From assembly GCF_964340395.1 (NCBI RefSeq), contig NC_135564.1, forward strand, positions 14,047,012-14,111,011: a stretch of DNA of 64,000 bases. The letters run 5' to 3'. This document shows, piece after piece, positions 48,662 through 59,700 of this stretch (the first letter of the stretch is position 1; each line of letters begins with the position of its first letter). The DNA comes from Glandiceps talaboti. Taxonomy: Eukaryota; Hemichordata; Enteropneusta; Spengelidae. Made by a program: the position numbers and the translations under genes. The notes under the pieces were generated by a model. That model worked only from the letters and a program-made list of their open reading frames with translations, searched no databases and was not told the origin of the DNA.

Positions 48662-50389
48662 TAGTGCAAAAGGCACTGTAGCACAACTGTACAATTTATG
48701 TGTATTTTTTAATTAAACTGTTTATCCACGTGCTTTAGTCAGCCTTGTTCAGCCAAAAGTTATCCATTAATCCCTTCAATACTGAAAACATTCCCGCCAA
48801 TATTGTTTGGACAAAATTCTTGTTTTATGTAAGTTTTTGCCATATATTAACTTCATTTTAGACTGGAATTAAAGAAATGTTACTTCTTAATAAAGTAATA
48901 TTATTGTAATTATGAAAATATTCATATAAATTGGGTCCCCATATTATTTTAAATCGTCTCTAGTCATGAAAGGATCTCTCTTTTCAGACACTAACCTACA
49001 TGTATACACGGTGGGTGTTTGAAGATTTCTTTGATGGCGCCTTAGACCACTAAAATTCGTAGTGGTCTGAGACGGCACTGTCAAAGGATGCTTATCAGTC
49101 TAATCAGTTCAGATTTGAATACATTGTACTGCACTAATTCTCGGTACTTGAAATAGAATATTACTGCTCAGGTGCATCATAAAAATAATGAACATTCAAT
49201 TTCTTGGTCGACACCAGGACTGCCACTTTACATGCATGAAAATGAGTCCACCTTTTTTTGTTCTATTTTGACCCTCTAGTATGAGGTAACATCGCAAATA
49301 CCAAGAGTTGTAATACAATGTATTCATCATATGAATTGATTTCTCAGCAGAGTGTATTAAAGTTGCCTCTTGTTGGCACTTTCAATGTATATTTTCGAAA
49401 ACCAACTACTGGTAAGCTATTCACCAGATAGAAGTAAACAGGTAATTATAAAGGTTGTGTTTCAGAAAGACTGAATTATGCCACTAAAAGTTTGGAATAT
49501 GATTCAATGGATGACAGTTAACAAAGAAGAGTCAAATTTTACAACACCTGGGGCTTTAAAATATTGTATAAATACTTGTTTTGTTACCTCACCCTATCCT
49601 TACCTGAATCCAGACGCAGAGTTGTATTTGTCCAAAATCTGGAAAACTTCTGCCACAGATTGAGCTCCGAGTAATTTTCTATTGGTAATGTAACGAGCTG
49701 ATGAAAAGACAATGTAATAATAGTAATATATTATACTTTCAAATAATGACCCCCAAAAAACACACTCTGCGTAGGTAGTGAATAGTACTCATTGTTTAGT
49801 CTATGTCGTCATGTCAATGCAAATAGGTTGTATCTGCTATACAATTGTACGACTTTACTGCACTCATGCGACAATGGGCTTTCTTTGCACAAGTTGTAGG
49901 TTAATTCATCAAGTCACAGACAAGTAACAAGTTACTTGTCTGTGATCAACTCTTGTAGTAAAAGTTTATATTGTATAGTGCTGTAAGAAACACAGTATTG
50001 CCAATACAAACACTCTGTCCACAAGTCCACACTCTGTAACAGTAAATTTCCCAAGTTTCTGAATACAATATATAGGTCCCTAGTTCAGATACATTTAATA
50101 TGTAGGTTTGAAAATCAATTGTTTGGCAGAGATATGGAAAAATTTGGTCCAGAACAAAAGAATGATCCCATGTAATCCTTATGGTTCCACTGATAAGATA
50201 ACACTAATATGAGAGCCTGGGATTGAAACCTTGGCCTTTAAATCCTCATGATGTATAGGTTGCATCTATAGACAAAGAAATATGAAATGTTTTTTTCTAT
50301 GAACTTGTATGATGGAAGAATGCATGATTTGTGATGTTTGTTAGAATCAATCAATCAATCAATCAATCAATAGGTCAATCTATCGATCG

Positions 50390-50420
<31 letters not shown>

Positions 50421-53400
50421 TATCAATCAATCAATCTATCAATCAATCAATCAATCAATCAAATAAATTTCTCACGCATCAAATTCCAGAGCAACGTTCT
50501 CTGAATGGCTGAAGCACACCGTAGGCTTTGGTGAACAAATAAATCTTCAGTTTACATTTACTTCAGGATACATTTGATGCCAGCATGGAATATCTAGAAG
50601 GTTTAGAAATTGCATTTTTGTATAGGTTTCTACCTGTGGAAGATTTACTAAGGAACTTTGACATATGATCTGAATACACAGGGCTATCAAGTCAGACATT
50701 TGTACAAGTAATACATACGGATCATTGTAGTTTCAACTTCCTTGGGGAATACAGCATTCATTGTGAGGACCATTCCAGCACTGTTAAATCCAAATGCATT
50801 CCCAGGAAGATAACCGGGATAAGTGAATGATGTAAATCTTTCTTCTGGATAATGTCCATCCGGATCAACAATATGGGCATCAACAAGATAACCATAATCT
50901 GCTATTAATGGGTCTGCATCCTCATTGTGGGCCTGTATACTCTGAATTTAATGAACAACAAAATATTCATTTTTTGAGACTTGGCCAAAACATGAGTTGA
51001 GGTACACTTAGAGTTGCATGACAAATCAATTACTGCAACACTTCTAATTTATTCTGAGTTTAAAATTAACATTTAAAGCACCATTCACAGAAGTGACACT
51101 GATGTCTATGAGTCAAAACCCAACAAGTATTTTTGTATCACAGATGACTATTATTTCTACACCAGTATGCATTAATTTTCAATCAGGACTCACCTATTGT
51201 TCCATAAGTCAGAACTTGTACAATTTTCTCAAGTCAGAACTCACCCATTGTGCCTGAATCAGAAATCACTCCCTGTTCCCGGGTAAAACCAACCCTTTGT
51301 TACTGAGTCAGAACCAAGTCAGATCGCACTCGCTGTTCTCAAGTCAGAACTCACCCTTTGTTTGAGTCAGAACTCACCTATTGTTTCTGAGTCCGAAGTT
51401 TTCTGTTTTTCCCAAAGCAGAACTCACCCACTGTCCTGAGTCAGAGCTCACCCACTGTCCCAAATCAGACCCCTTCCACTGTTCAACTTACCCACTGTTC
51501 TTGGGTTTTCTGATCTACGTAGTTCAAAGCTATATCAGTACATGACGAGTCCGTTAATTTATGCAACAACAATTTAATTTCACTCCGGATCTCAAACAGA
51601 AAGGTCTGCCAGAAAAAAAGAAAAGAAAAAAATCAATATTATACCATGCAGATGGTATCAGTCATTTGTTCAGGACAATAATGATTTCTATAAAGTGCAG
51701 CTCGACAACTTTTTTTTACAACAAACTTTTAATTTGAATCTAACATTGGCCTTTAACAAAAACTACAAGAATGCATATACACACTGATGCTTCCATCATC
51801 CTGGTCAACACTATATGTTATATGAATAACAATGTATTGCTATGTTGGCTTAGCTGTGACTATGCCTTAAAGGCCCACACAGGGGTTAAAAATTAGTTAA
51901 GAAAACAGTCGTCTGGCAGAGTTACAGAAAAAGTTGGTCAACACTCTATCTAATCCTTATTGCTTCATTGATAAGATGACATTAGAACAAGACTTTGGGA
52001 TTGAATCATGGGACTTTAACAAATCACTGCTAGCAGGCGCACTGACTGCTAGAGGGAGCACTTACCCAAACATAAAAAAATTCCAGTTTTGGCCTTTAAA
52101 AAATTAGTTGGTTCCGGTTACCCTACCCCACCTAGTTTTTCACTGCTGACCCTAAACTTTTTCTACTTATTTGAGAAAAAAATAATGAAATCGTGAAAAT
52201 TGTGAAGTCTTGCGAGAAATAGTGGATGCGGAAACTGACATCAATTGAAAAAGACAATATAAAACTGTTCTTCCAATCTTTAATGGCTATACATCTGATG
52301 GGAAGAAACCAATAACACAGAGACCATCTACCTGAACTAGAAACTCACACATAAAAAAAAAATCAAAAAAAAAAATCTACCTACCTCACCTATTTTAAAA
52401 TTGAGCATAATTGGAACCACACGATTTTATTTTTAATATCTATCAGTTGTTTTTTCGACTGACCTCATAAAATGGTACCTCTGCACCATCAGCTATACCT
52501 TGGAGTTCATCAATAAACTGTGGAAATGTGGCATTGGTAACACTTAGAAAACTGTTATACACTTCTCTTCCCTTCTGTGAGTTATAGTATGGTTTGAGTA
52601 TATTCTCCAACTCAGCAGACCTACTTCGATATTCTTGTATTCTTGCTTTGAAAGTTGATCCCTACAGTAAAAAGGAAATACTATTATATTTATAAATAGA
52701 AACGTAACAGATAAGTACAGAATCGTGGCAAAAAACTTGAGCATGCATTTCAATAATTTTTGGAACTCAGTAAATTTTCATGAGTGAAGTCCAAAATTTT
52801 GGAAAATAAATGACCAACTTTATCATTTGAAAATCTAGTGGCAGTAACTTTTTGCTACCTTTTGTTAATTTTTGCCTGTTGAAAAAATACACCGAATCTT
52901 TACATGAAATGGTTTGATTATTCTACGATACTCAATGAACTAATGGTTTTTGATGGCATTGTGTGTACACTGGTCTGATATTTGTATGAAAAATACCGAC
53001 AAATGGTTCAGACTATGTACTTCCAACAAATCTAAAGTTGTGGGATTTTCATAGGGGTTTATCACTAAGGGAGCCTTCATTAATTACAAGGGGGAGGGCC
53101 AGTGGAAATCAAGCCTGGTCTGTTGCATAAAATGTTACCCTCCCCTAGTTCCATTTACTTTCTAAAAGTGACCCTCCCTCAATTTCCTGTGACCCTCTAT
53201 TAATTTCCTTTCTCATCACCCTCCTCCTGTTCAAATTTTAAAAATAAAACATGGGTTACAATACTGTCAGAAGTGAAAAGGGATGTGAGGGCCAGAATCC
53301 ATAGTAAGGAATCAATCCCACCACTGCCACATACATTGATAGTTTTACAGTTTTTAGTTACATACATTGATAGTTTTACAAATTTTAGTTACATATAATT

Positions 53401-54189
53401 GATAGTTTTAAAGACATTCATTTTTCAAACTGCTATGACCACAGTGATTGCGTGAAGGCACTACGTTAATCAATACCTGTGTTTGAATATAACTTGTATG
53501 GACATAGACAGTGGAGAAGGAAACTCCACTGTCTATGGTATAGATGAAGACCTGAACTGTCAAAGACTAGATGGGTGCACACTATACCACCAACAGTGTT
53601 GGGACGGAGGTCAACATCTCCATTCTCCCACATTATCACCAATGCACACTGTTCCCCATTCACTATCTGTAAAATCCACTCCTATTCTCACCCAATAACT
53701 ATAACAACTGATTCACTGCATGGTTGCTCAGCAATTTGACTGATGTATTACTTTACAATGGTGATAGTGGTGGGAATTGGCAAAATCCCCAAATAATGAA
53801 AACCTAGATAATATAATCAAGCCACAGTAATGATGTGACCTATCAAATTCAATTTTCCTAAATATGACCCTCCCACGAGAACCTTTTCGTAAAATGCGAA
53901 CAACAACTCCCCCCCCCCACTCCCCCACTCCCAATTACTGAAGGCTCCCTAAGTGACCAGACATCAGCAAATACAACAACACTGCAAGTAGAGGAATAAC
54001 TTATAGAAAGAAACATATTCATACCATATAAAAATAATTAGTATAGTGTGCTACAAAAATACTTACAATATCATGTCCAACTTCATAGTGAGTTCCTTTG
54101 GTGTAAATCGTTGGTAAACTCAATGAGTCCACATTACATACACAAAGCAGTAAGCTAAGGGATACAATAGCTTCCTTAAGGAGGGTCAT
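47046..54189 (-). CDS. Secreted peptidase-C45-type amidohydrolase/acyltransferase (whole gene, 8 coding exons)
   Basis: Reconstructed protein of 413 residues; exons on the minus strand are 54189-54067, 52661-52464, 51605-51492, 50932-50719, 49697-49604, 48517-48374, 47927-47740 and 47212-47046, all GT-AG and in frame. Seen: a hydrophobic signal peptide (about 1-22, VSLSLLLCVC), the family opening GTHYEVGHDIGSTFKARI, a candidate N-terminal nucleophile Cys129 in SSCTDIAL, the downstream HNED (147-150), GFNSAGMVLTMNA, PRYITNRKLL, LYNVEV and GHYYHYN blocks. Known: this N-terminal-nucleophile family (isopenicillin-N acyltransferase, insect Tan/carcinine hydrolase) is made as a precursor that cleaves itself just before the catalytic Cys and then hydrolyses or forms amide bonds. 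Inferred: a secreted or lumenal amide hydrolase of unknown substrate; N-beta-alanyl amines are one guess from Tan. Convergent with ACIN1. Confidence 0.88.
47740..47927 (-). CDS. C45 hydrolase coding exon 7
   Basis: Residues 296-358 plus one base (YEHLNISQFND, then ILGDTADPDYPIYRNG). The DxxYPIYR segment is usual for the family's C-terminal part. Donor CAG|GTAGAC, phase 1. Confidence 0.87.
48374..48517 (-). CDS. C45 hydrolase coding exon 6
   Basis: Residues 248-295 (MLYNVEVGPG, then GHYYHYN), the conserved LYN-E region. Acceptor ATTTGTAG, donor CAT|GTAAGT. Confidence 0.88.
48616..48658. repeat. (CA)n microsatellite
   Basis: About 21 CA units in intron 5 of the C45 gene. Confidence 0.95.
49604..49697 (-). 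CDS. C45 hydrolase coding exon 5
   Basis: Residues 217-247 (PRYITNRKLLGAQSVAEVFQ), the conserved PR-x(3)-NR-LL helix. Donor CAG|GTAAGG, phase 2. Confidence 0.88.
50344..50462. repeat. (AATC)n microsatellite
   Basis: An interrupted AATC tetranucleotide array in intron 4 of the C45 gene. Confidence 0.93.
50719..50932 (-). CDS. C45 hydrolase coding exon 4
   Basis: Residues 146-216 plus one base, starting AHNEDADPLI and ending with the NAFGFNSAGMVLTMNA strand block typical of C45 enzymes. Donor TCC|GTATGT. Confidence 0.9.
51185..51495. repeat. Donor-derived degenerate tandem array (C45 intron 3)
   Basis: On the minus strand, units of about 25 bases like GAACAGTGGGTGAGTTCTGA-CT- follow one another directly after exon 3. 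The exon-intron junction itself (GAACAGTGG|GTAAGTTGAA) is the first unit. GTGAG occurs six times within the array. Confidence 0.85.
51492..51605 (-). CDS. C45 hydrolase coding exon 3 (nucleophile Cys)
   Basis: Residues 108-145 with the candidate nucleophile Cys129 in SSCTDIAL. The last bases and the donor (CAGTGG|GTAAGT) are repeated many times in the array that follows in the intron. Confidence 0.85.
52464..52661 (-). CDS. C45 hydrolase coding exon 2
   Basis: Residues 42-107 (GSTFKARIQEYRSRSAELEN ... FIDELQGIADGAEVPFYE), the helical pro-segment before the nucleophile. Acceptor TTACTGTAG, donor GAG|GTCAGT. Confidence 0.88.
53069..53949. mobile_element. PIF/Harbinger-like non-autonomous DNA transposon
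   Basis: Ends GGGAGCCTTCATTAATTA and (inverted) TAATTACTGAAGGCTCCC-type sequence, flanked by TAA on both sides (53066-53068 and 53950-53952). 881 bases with repeated GACCCTCCC blocks inside the ends, an internal hairpin (CATAGACAGTGGAG/CTCCACTGTCTATG, about 53505-53539) and no transposase seen. A three-base TWA target site fits PIF/Harbinger. Lies in intron 1 of the C45 gene. Confidence 0.7.
54067..54189 (-). CDS. C45 hydrolase coding exon 1 (signal peptide)
   Basis: Residues 1-41: MTLLKEAIVSLSLLLCVCNV is a signal peptide, followed by the family start THYEVGHDI. Donor ATT|GTAAGT, phase 0. Confidence 0.87.
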
Positions 54190-55960
54190 CTTTATTCAGT
54201 GACAAACAGGCAATATCAATACATGACTACAGTTGCTATGGAGCTCCTATACAGAATAAACCAGAAAATATCACTGTCAGTATACATGAAAGACGTTTTA
54301 CAGCCTGTAAACTCTTCTACAATCAAGGATATTTTTTTTTTAATTTTGAAAACAAACTCACTTTTTAAAGTGGCACATGCTGAATTTGTAAGCGAAAATA
54401 ATAGACCCTTGATTAAACTATCCTAGCATAATGTTAATGTTGATGACATGTCTCCCATATTACAACTGTCTTCTGGCACTGTTAGAACGCTTAATTGTAT
54501 AGTAGGGGATTTCCTTTAACATTTTTATATGTATAAAAATGTATAAACTCATTTTACGCCATATGCCATAGTAGTCTAGAGTACAGGTAGGCTAGGTGGT
54601 GGTCCCCCGGAGGGGTGGGGGGGGCCGTATAAACTATAGTATAGACGTTAAAGGGAGAGTTGATCAATATGCATGACGACTATGAGATTCCATGTTTTTA
54701 ATAATATATTGAACTTTTTATCTACACTTTCACTGCATGCTATCTGACCAGGAAGTTTGTGCTGGGGTACGTAACTCTGGTCTAAACTTAGCAATCCATT
54801 ATTCCAAAGGCTGTGCATATCCCAGCTTGCACTTCTTGATTCAAATAGAAAAGTGACCATACAATATACTTACAGTTTGATTTGTTGCAAGACCAGGAAT
54901 TGACTAGCTACAGGATACACCCCCACTCTGGATCAAAACATCACATCCACCGACGACATCATTGCACTTCAACACGATCAGCTGTTTAGCATGTGATTAC
55001 CTTTACTACTTACATGCGCCCTCTATGGCAATTTATGTGAGTATGAACGAGTGGGTTTTTCATATATGGGTACAGACTCAATTACTCTCTTACTCAGAAA
55101 TACTGGCGATATTTTTAAACTCAGAGATCATGAGTAGAAGTTGAATTTTATTAATTTTACACTGTTTTCCGATTGTATGTTTTTTTCTGTACTCTCAAAG
55201 TTCATCTCTGATAGTGGGTCCAAGTGTAAGTAAGTATTTCAAAATATGTCTTTCTCATTTCATTTTTTAAGATCATTTTCATTATCTGTTGTGAAAATGA
55301 ACCAAGGCTCATGTCAAAACTGTAGAAATAGTCATAAATCTAAAGTAGCAACAACTCTCTCTTTTCTTTCAACTGTATATGTTATGTGAAAACTAGTTTG
55401 GATACCAACTGTAGGTTCTAACCCTAACCAAAGTCTGGTCAAAGTTCCTCAATCAGAAAACATTCTTGTGCTCTCTCCTACAGCGTTCATATAAACATGA
55501 TTATGCTGTTGTGTCCCCATGTGAATTAGTTGGAGTCCTGGTTGGACATTGGACATCGTCAAAACAGCAGTACCAAATGAATATTTAATGAGCAATGATG
55601 ACAGTCCGTTATTACTAGTGACATGCGCTGTTGTGCTTTGCTCACTATGGGCTGAACTATAACTAACACCGTTCATCAAGGCCTTGATTAGAGTGTGAGT
55701 CGTAGTGATACTGTATAGGAACTAGACTGTGAAAACATATTAGACTTACAGTTTGTATTTGGAGACTTTCAAGTGATAAATTAAAAAAAAAATTGCAATT
55801 CTATGTTCTGAATATTTTGTAACTTTGAAACAGCCATGCAATGTTTTTGTGAAGGATTGTATCCATGAATGTATGTGAAAGATTATGGTTCATTGTAATA
55901 TAAACTGCAATATAAAAATTAAACACACAGAGACACACGCAAAGATGGAGAGACATATGC
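54190..55960. other. Intergenic 5' of the C45 gene
   Basis: Presumed promoter region of the C45 gene, with no motif I trust. An unrecognised 76-codon open frame lies on the minus strand at 55449-55679 (starts MMNGVSYSSAHSEQ); it has no detectable domain and could be chance. Confidence 0.35.
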
Positions 55961-55963
55961 ACT

Positions 55964-55965
<2 letters not shown>

Positions 55966-56060
<95 letters not shown>

Positions 56061-56061
56061 A
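55966..56061. repeat. (AG)n microsatellite ending in a G run
   Basis: About 40 AG units followed directly by a run of about twelve G. The Leu-Ser open frame across it is an artefact. Confidence 0.96.
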
Positions 56062-56497
56062 GAGCAACCATGCCTGTAGCACTAGTTTTCTACAAAAAAT
56101 GGTTATTACCACATGTTCTTCAGTTCAATTTTGAAAACAAAATTTAATTTAATATCAACTAGAACATGACAGTCTGCAAGAGTACAACTGGGTTGTAGAA
56201 CTGTTTGTAAATAAATGATTTCAACAACTACTTACGAGTTTTACAATTAAAAGAATGCCAACATTGAATGTGAACATACGATATGGAAAATCTCATGCAA
56301 TGGCAGTAAACTGCATGAAATACTTATGCTAAAAGTTTCCTTTCTAATGTGATAATGTTACATGCAATACAAAATGGAATTTCATACTTTTGAAAACTAA
56401 TTTCCCATATTTTGAATCATTGCAGACATTTCAAACTTTGCAATAGATTATTACATATTTCAAAATAGCATAAAAAGTTGCATAAAAGTCACTTTAA

Positions 56498-56825
56498 AAG
56501 GGAATGCCATACTAAGAATTAGTGATTTCACAAACTTTCGGTTTTGGAGAGTCATTTCATAATGCCACATCATATAAATTTCATGTGATTACCAAGAAAT
56601 GCCAAATTGAATCTTGCTTTAGATCAACTAACATAACAGTGTTGTCCAGTGTTGCCGTGTGATTGCAGCAGGCATCTGTATTAGATGAACAATAAATATT
56701 CATGACTCCTTATAAAGTCATGAATAATTTATTTTCATCTAATACATATATGCATTTGTGTGAAATTTACATGATGTGTGAAATCATGACTCCTGAACCC
56801 AAAGTTGACATGAGTGGCATTCCCC
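56498..56825. mobile_element. Foldback MITE with TTAA flanks
   Basis: Ends AAGGGAATGCCA and TGGCATTCCCC, flanked by TTAA (56494-56497 and 56826-56829). A central hairpin pairs AATAAATATTCATGACT with AAGTCATGAATAATTTATT. 328 bases, no coding capacity; a piggyBac or Kolobok type is possible. Confidence 0.6.
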
Positions 56826-56994
56826 TTAACATTAGAATAGAACAGTTTACTTAAAATTTCCAGTAAGTATATTTTCATCTCACTTAAAACTCAGCTTGTG
56901 CCACTTTTTAAGAATGTCGCAAGACTTTAGTTATTACTAACCTTTAACAAACAGGTGCAAAAGAATAAGTAACTAAGTTATTACAGTCAATTTC

Positions 56995-57350
56995 ACAATA
57001 CCCTTCAGCTTTCCTGTTTGATACAACCACGCAAAAACCAAAAACCAACACTTCATTTGCAAGATCACCTTTTTGTGCTACTTTTAGTCTAAACGAAATA
57101 AACCATTGAAATGTATTGCAACTCCATGCAGACATTTTAGCACCAATGTTTTTTGTAGTATCAAACACGTGATGAAGGGCAGGTAAAATGTCCTTTGCGG
57201 TGTTTATTTGATGTCTGTATGGTGACATGTGTAGACGACATGTAGCAAGAAACTGTACTCATTCAATCTTGCTATCTTAAAGTGTAGCATGTCCAGTTTC
57301 TTGTTGGTTTCTGCGTGGTTGTATCAAACAGAAAAGCTGCATGGTGTTGT
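56995..57350. mobile_element. Foldback repeat, TGATACAACCAC family
   Basis: The left arm is TGTTTGATACAACCACGCAA and the right arm TTTCTGCGTGGTTGTATCAAACA; the interior CTTGCTATCTTAAAGTGTAG is shared with 3535-3830 and 4705-5005. Lies just 3' of the kelch gene. Confidence 0.6.
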
Positions 57351-57795
57351 GAAATTGACTCTGCATGCAATATATCTTTAAAAGTGTAGTAATAGTCAAT
57401 AACATAGTGATTAACGATGATATATGCACTATTTATCTCTCAACAAGGTAACAAGAGTACAAAACCCTCTAAATTTCAGTGTCCTCTTCAGATACTAGTA
57501 TCTATTCGGGTATCTGCAACAGAATACACACGCACCACTGTGTATCAAACAAGTGTAAAAAAAACCTGAATGGTGTACACCATGATAAACAGGGAGTCAA
57601 TCAAGTCTACCCAATGTCAATGCATTGAATTGAATACAAATCAGGTATATGCTAGGGAGTCTAAACCTATTCATATCCCAACACTAAGTCCCCTAACTTG
57701 CTAAACTTGAGTATAACTATACAGTTAGTCCACTGTTTTTTTCAACTCTTGCCATGATGTTTTGTACGGGTGCAGTACTTGTCCTGGGGAAGTTT

Positions 57796-59700
57796 TCATG
57801 CCAAATCCCACAAGTATTTAACTGGAATCTGAACCAAGCCACAAGCTGCTCTACACACTTTAATGGGAGCCGAGGCAAGTTTCTTCCACGAGTTTGTGGC
57901 AGACTGGAATAAATATGTTGCATTTGTACTCAATCTTCTATACTCCCTGAGAAGATTATCGTGCACGGTTCCTCCACCACTGATAAAGACATCTCCATCA
58001 TTATTGACTACACACACAGCTGCATCTATGATTGCACTTTTAGCCTGGAAATCTTTATTTTCCAGAGGTGGGTTATCAGCTGGACTCAGAGTAAATTCTT
58101 GGCTTTCAGCCGAATACGCCATCTTGAAGCTACCGAAGTCATTGATCTCATAACCATCTGGTGCTCTCCTTCCGATACTAGGAAAAACGGTCTGGGTTCT
58201 TTTCAGGTCATCCATTTCAATATTCAAATCTTCACTCGACCATTTGTCTTTATGAGTATCATAGCAATTGATGACGCCTGGATGGTGACGTACGTATAGA
58301 TATATGTATCTATCATTCACAACTACGACATCGGGAGTAACATATGCCACTGGAGATGATCTCTTTTTAATCCAACGGTTTGTGCGAGGATTAAGCATCT
58401 CAATGGATTTGGGGTTACTCTCTCCACCAATAACATATATTTTGTTATTGCATACTACGGCTGCACCAAAAGTATGAGCGAGTAAACTCGGTGGATATAT
58501 CGTATAATCCCATTTATTCTGCAATGGGTTATACACTGCAGTTGTTGTATTTGATATAAGTACTAAGTTATTGTTCAGAGCTACTGATAAAGGTGGGCTT
58601 GTGACTGGAAGGACGGTGTCAGCTGAAGGCAATGTCACCCATTGGTCTTTACTCAAAATGTATCCAAGCATATTTGGCATTGCTCTCTGGACTTCTGATG
58701 TTCTATCAGTTCTCTCAAATGTTATACCACAGCACACAAGAATGACATCAATCAGTATTTCACATCTGGGCTGCAGTCGGATATTGTCACTGTTGTCATC
58801 AACGTTTGCGAGATGGAACCGTGTTGCTTCCATGACATACATTTTACACTCGGGACTTGCCTTCACTAATGGCTCCATTTCTACCCGGTCAAGTAGGAAT
58901 TTTTTGTCCACGTGTCCAAGTCGGATGTGGCTCATCAACTCAGGAAATTTGGATTTACGTTTTCTCCTCTCAACATTTACCCATTTCACTAGAAATTCAA
59001 ATAAGTCTTCTTCTCGTATTTGTATGCCCTCATTTGATATTATCGAACAGAGTTCATCAGCTGACAGGCGCAGCATATCATCTTCATTTTTTCGCATGAT
59101 TTCGCTGAAGTGATATTCCAACACTTTCTGCGTCTCTGCTGACAAACTCTCCATTCTCAACTGCTCGGCCATCTTCTTCATTTGGAGACAGTTGGTTGAA
59201 TTTAACTCTCCTTGGAGATAACTTTCACAGTACTCTTGCAGATGCGTCATCATAAAGTGATCTGCGCCTCTCAAAATGTCAAATACATTGTCCAAGTTCA
59301 AGTTGATCGTACCAGAGTAGATAAAATCAAGAATTCCTTCCATACCATCAGCGGACGTACACTGCAGTTCTACACTTCTACTTGCAGCTTCTTTCATTCC
59401 ACTCCGTAGCATGGACTCGAAGTATGGACTACATGCTGCCAACACATTACGGTGGACCTTGAATTCTCGTTCTTCCACACGTAACGTCATATCACAGAAT
59501 ATCTCATCATCTCTTTGGTGTCTGAGCTTGTCGATCAATGAGGACTGGTGACAGATTTTTACACTTGCAGGACTTACGCGACTTGTGCTCGAACCCGCCA
59601 TCCTTTCAACATGGGCTCTATTTGCGAGAATGTCCACGTCGCGGGTTGGCGCTGTTGCACCAGCTCGCGTTGTCACCTCGCTCACAGGGGCAGCGACCAT
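57796..59700 (-). CDS. Intronless BTB-BACK-kelch (KLHL-type) protein
   Basis: Single open frame of 634 residues. Seen: a low-complexity N terminus (1-50), BTB domain (about 55-165, DEIFCDMTLRVEEREFKVHR, then AACSPYFESML), BACK domain (about 172-295, EEDLFEFLVKWVNVERRKRK), and C-terminal beta-propeller repeats from about 314, where only some units are classical kelch (AHTFGAAVVCNNKIYVIGGE, then NPRTNRW). Several units lack the paired Gly, so the propeller is degenerate. Known: such proteins bind Cullin-3 through BTB-BACK and present substrates to the ubiquitin ligase through the kelch propeller. The first ATG is used; Met34 is an alternative. The exact KLHL family cannot be assigned. The lack of introns, unlike its neighbours, is compatible with a retrocopy origin or with a lineage-specific single-exon KLHL expansion (inference). 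Confidence 0.92.
   Translation of the reverse strand: MVAAPVSEVTTRAGATAPTRDVDILANRAHVERMAGSSTSRVSPASVKICHQSSLIDKLRHQRDDEIFCDMTLRVEEREFKVHRNVLAACSPYFESMLRSGMKEAASRSVELQCTSADGMEGILDFIYSGTINLNLDNVFDILRGADHFMMTHLQEYCESYLQGELNSTNCLQMKKMAEQLRMESLSAETQKVLEYHFSEIMRKNEDDMLRLSADELCSIISNEGIQIREEDLFEFLVKWVNVERRKRKSKFPELMSHIRLGHVDKKFLLDRVEMEPLVKASPECKMYVMEATRFHLANVDDNSDNIRLQPRCEILIDVILVCCGITFERTDRTSEVQRAMPNMLGYILSKDQWVTLPSADTVLPVTSPPLSVALNNNLVLISNTTTAVYNPLQNKWDYTIYPPSLLAHTFGAAVVCNNKIYVIGGESNPKSIEMLNPRTNRWIKKRSSPVAYVTPDVVVVNDRYIYLYVRHHPGVINCYDTHKDKWSSEDLNIEMDDLKRTQTVFPSIGRRAPDGYEINDFGSFKMAYSAESQEFTLSPADNPPLENKDFQAKSAIIDAAVCVVNNDGDVFISGGGTVHDNLLREYRRLSTNATYLFQSATNSWKKLASAPIKVCRAACGLVQIPVKYLWDLA

Noticed and set aside
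55801-56112. Leu-Ser repeat open frame
   Set aside because: Translation of an AG microsatellite on the minus strand.
57863-59113. Plus-strand frames opposite the kelch gene
   Set aside because: Antisense shadows of a well-supported BTB-BACK-kelch coding sequence.
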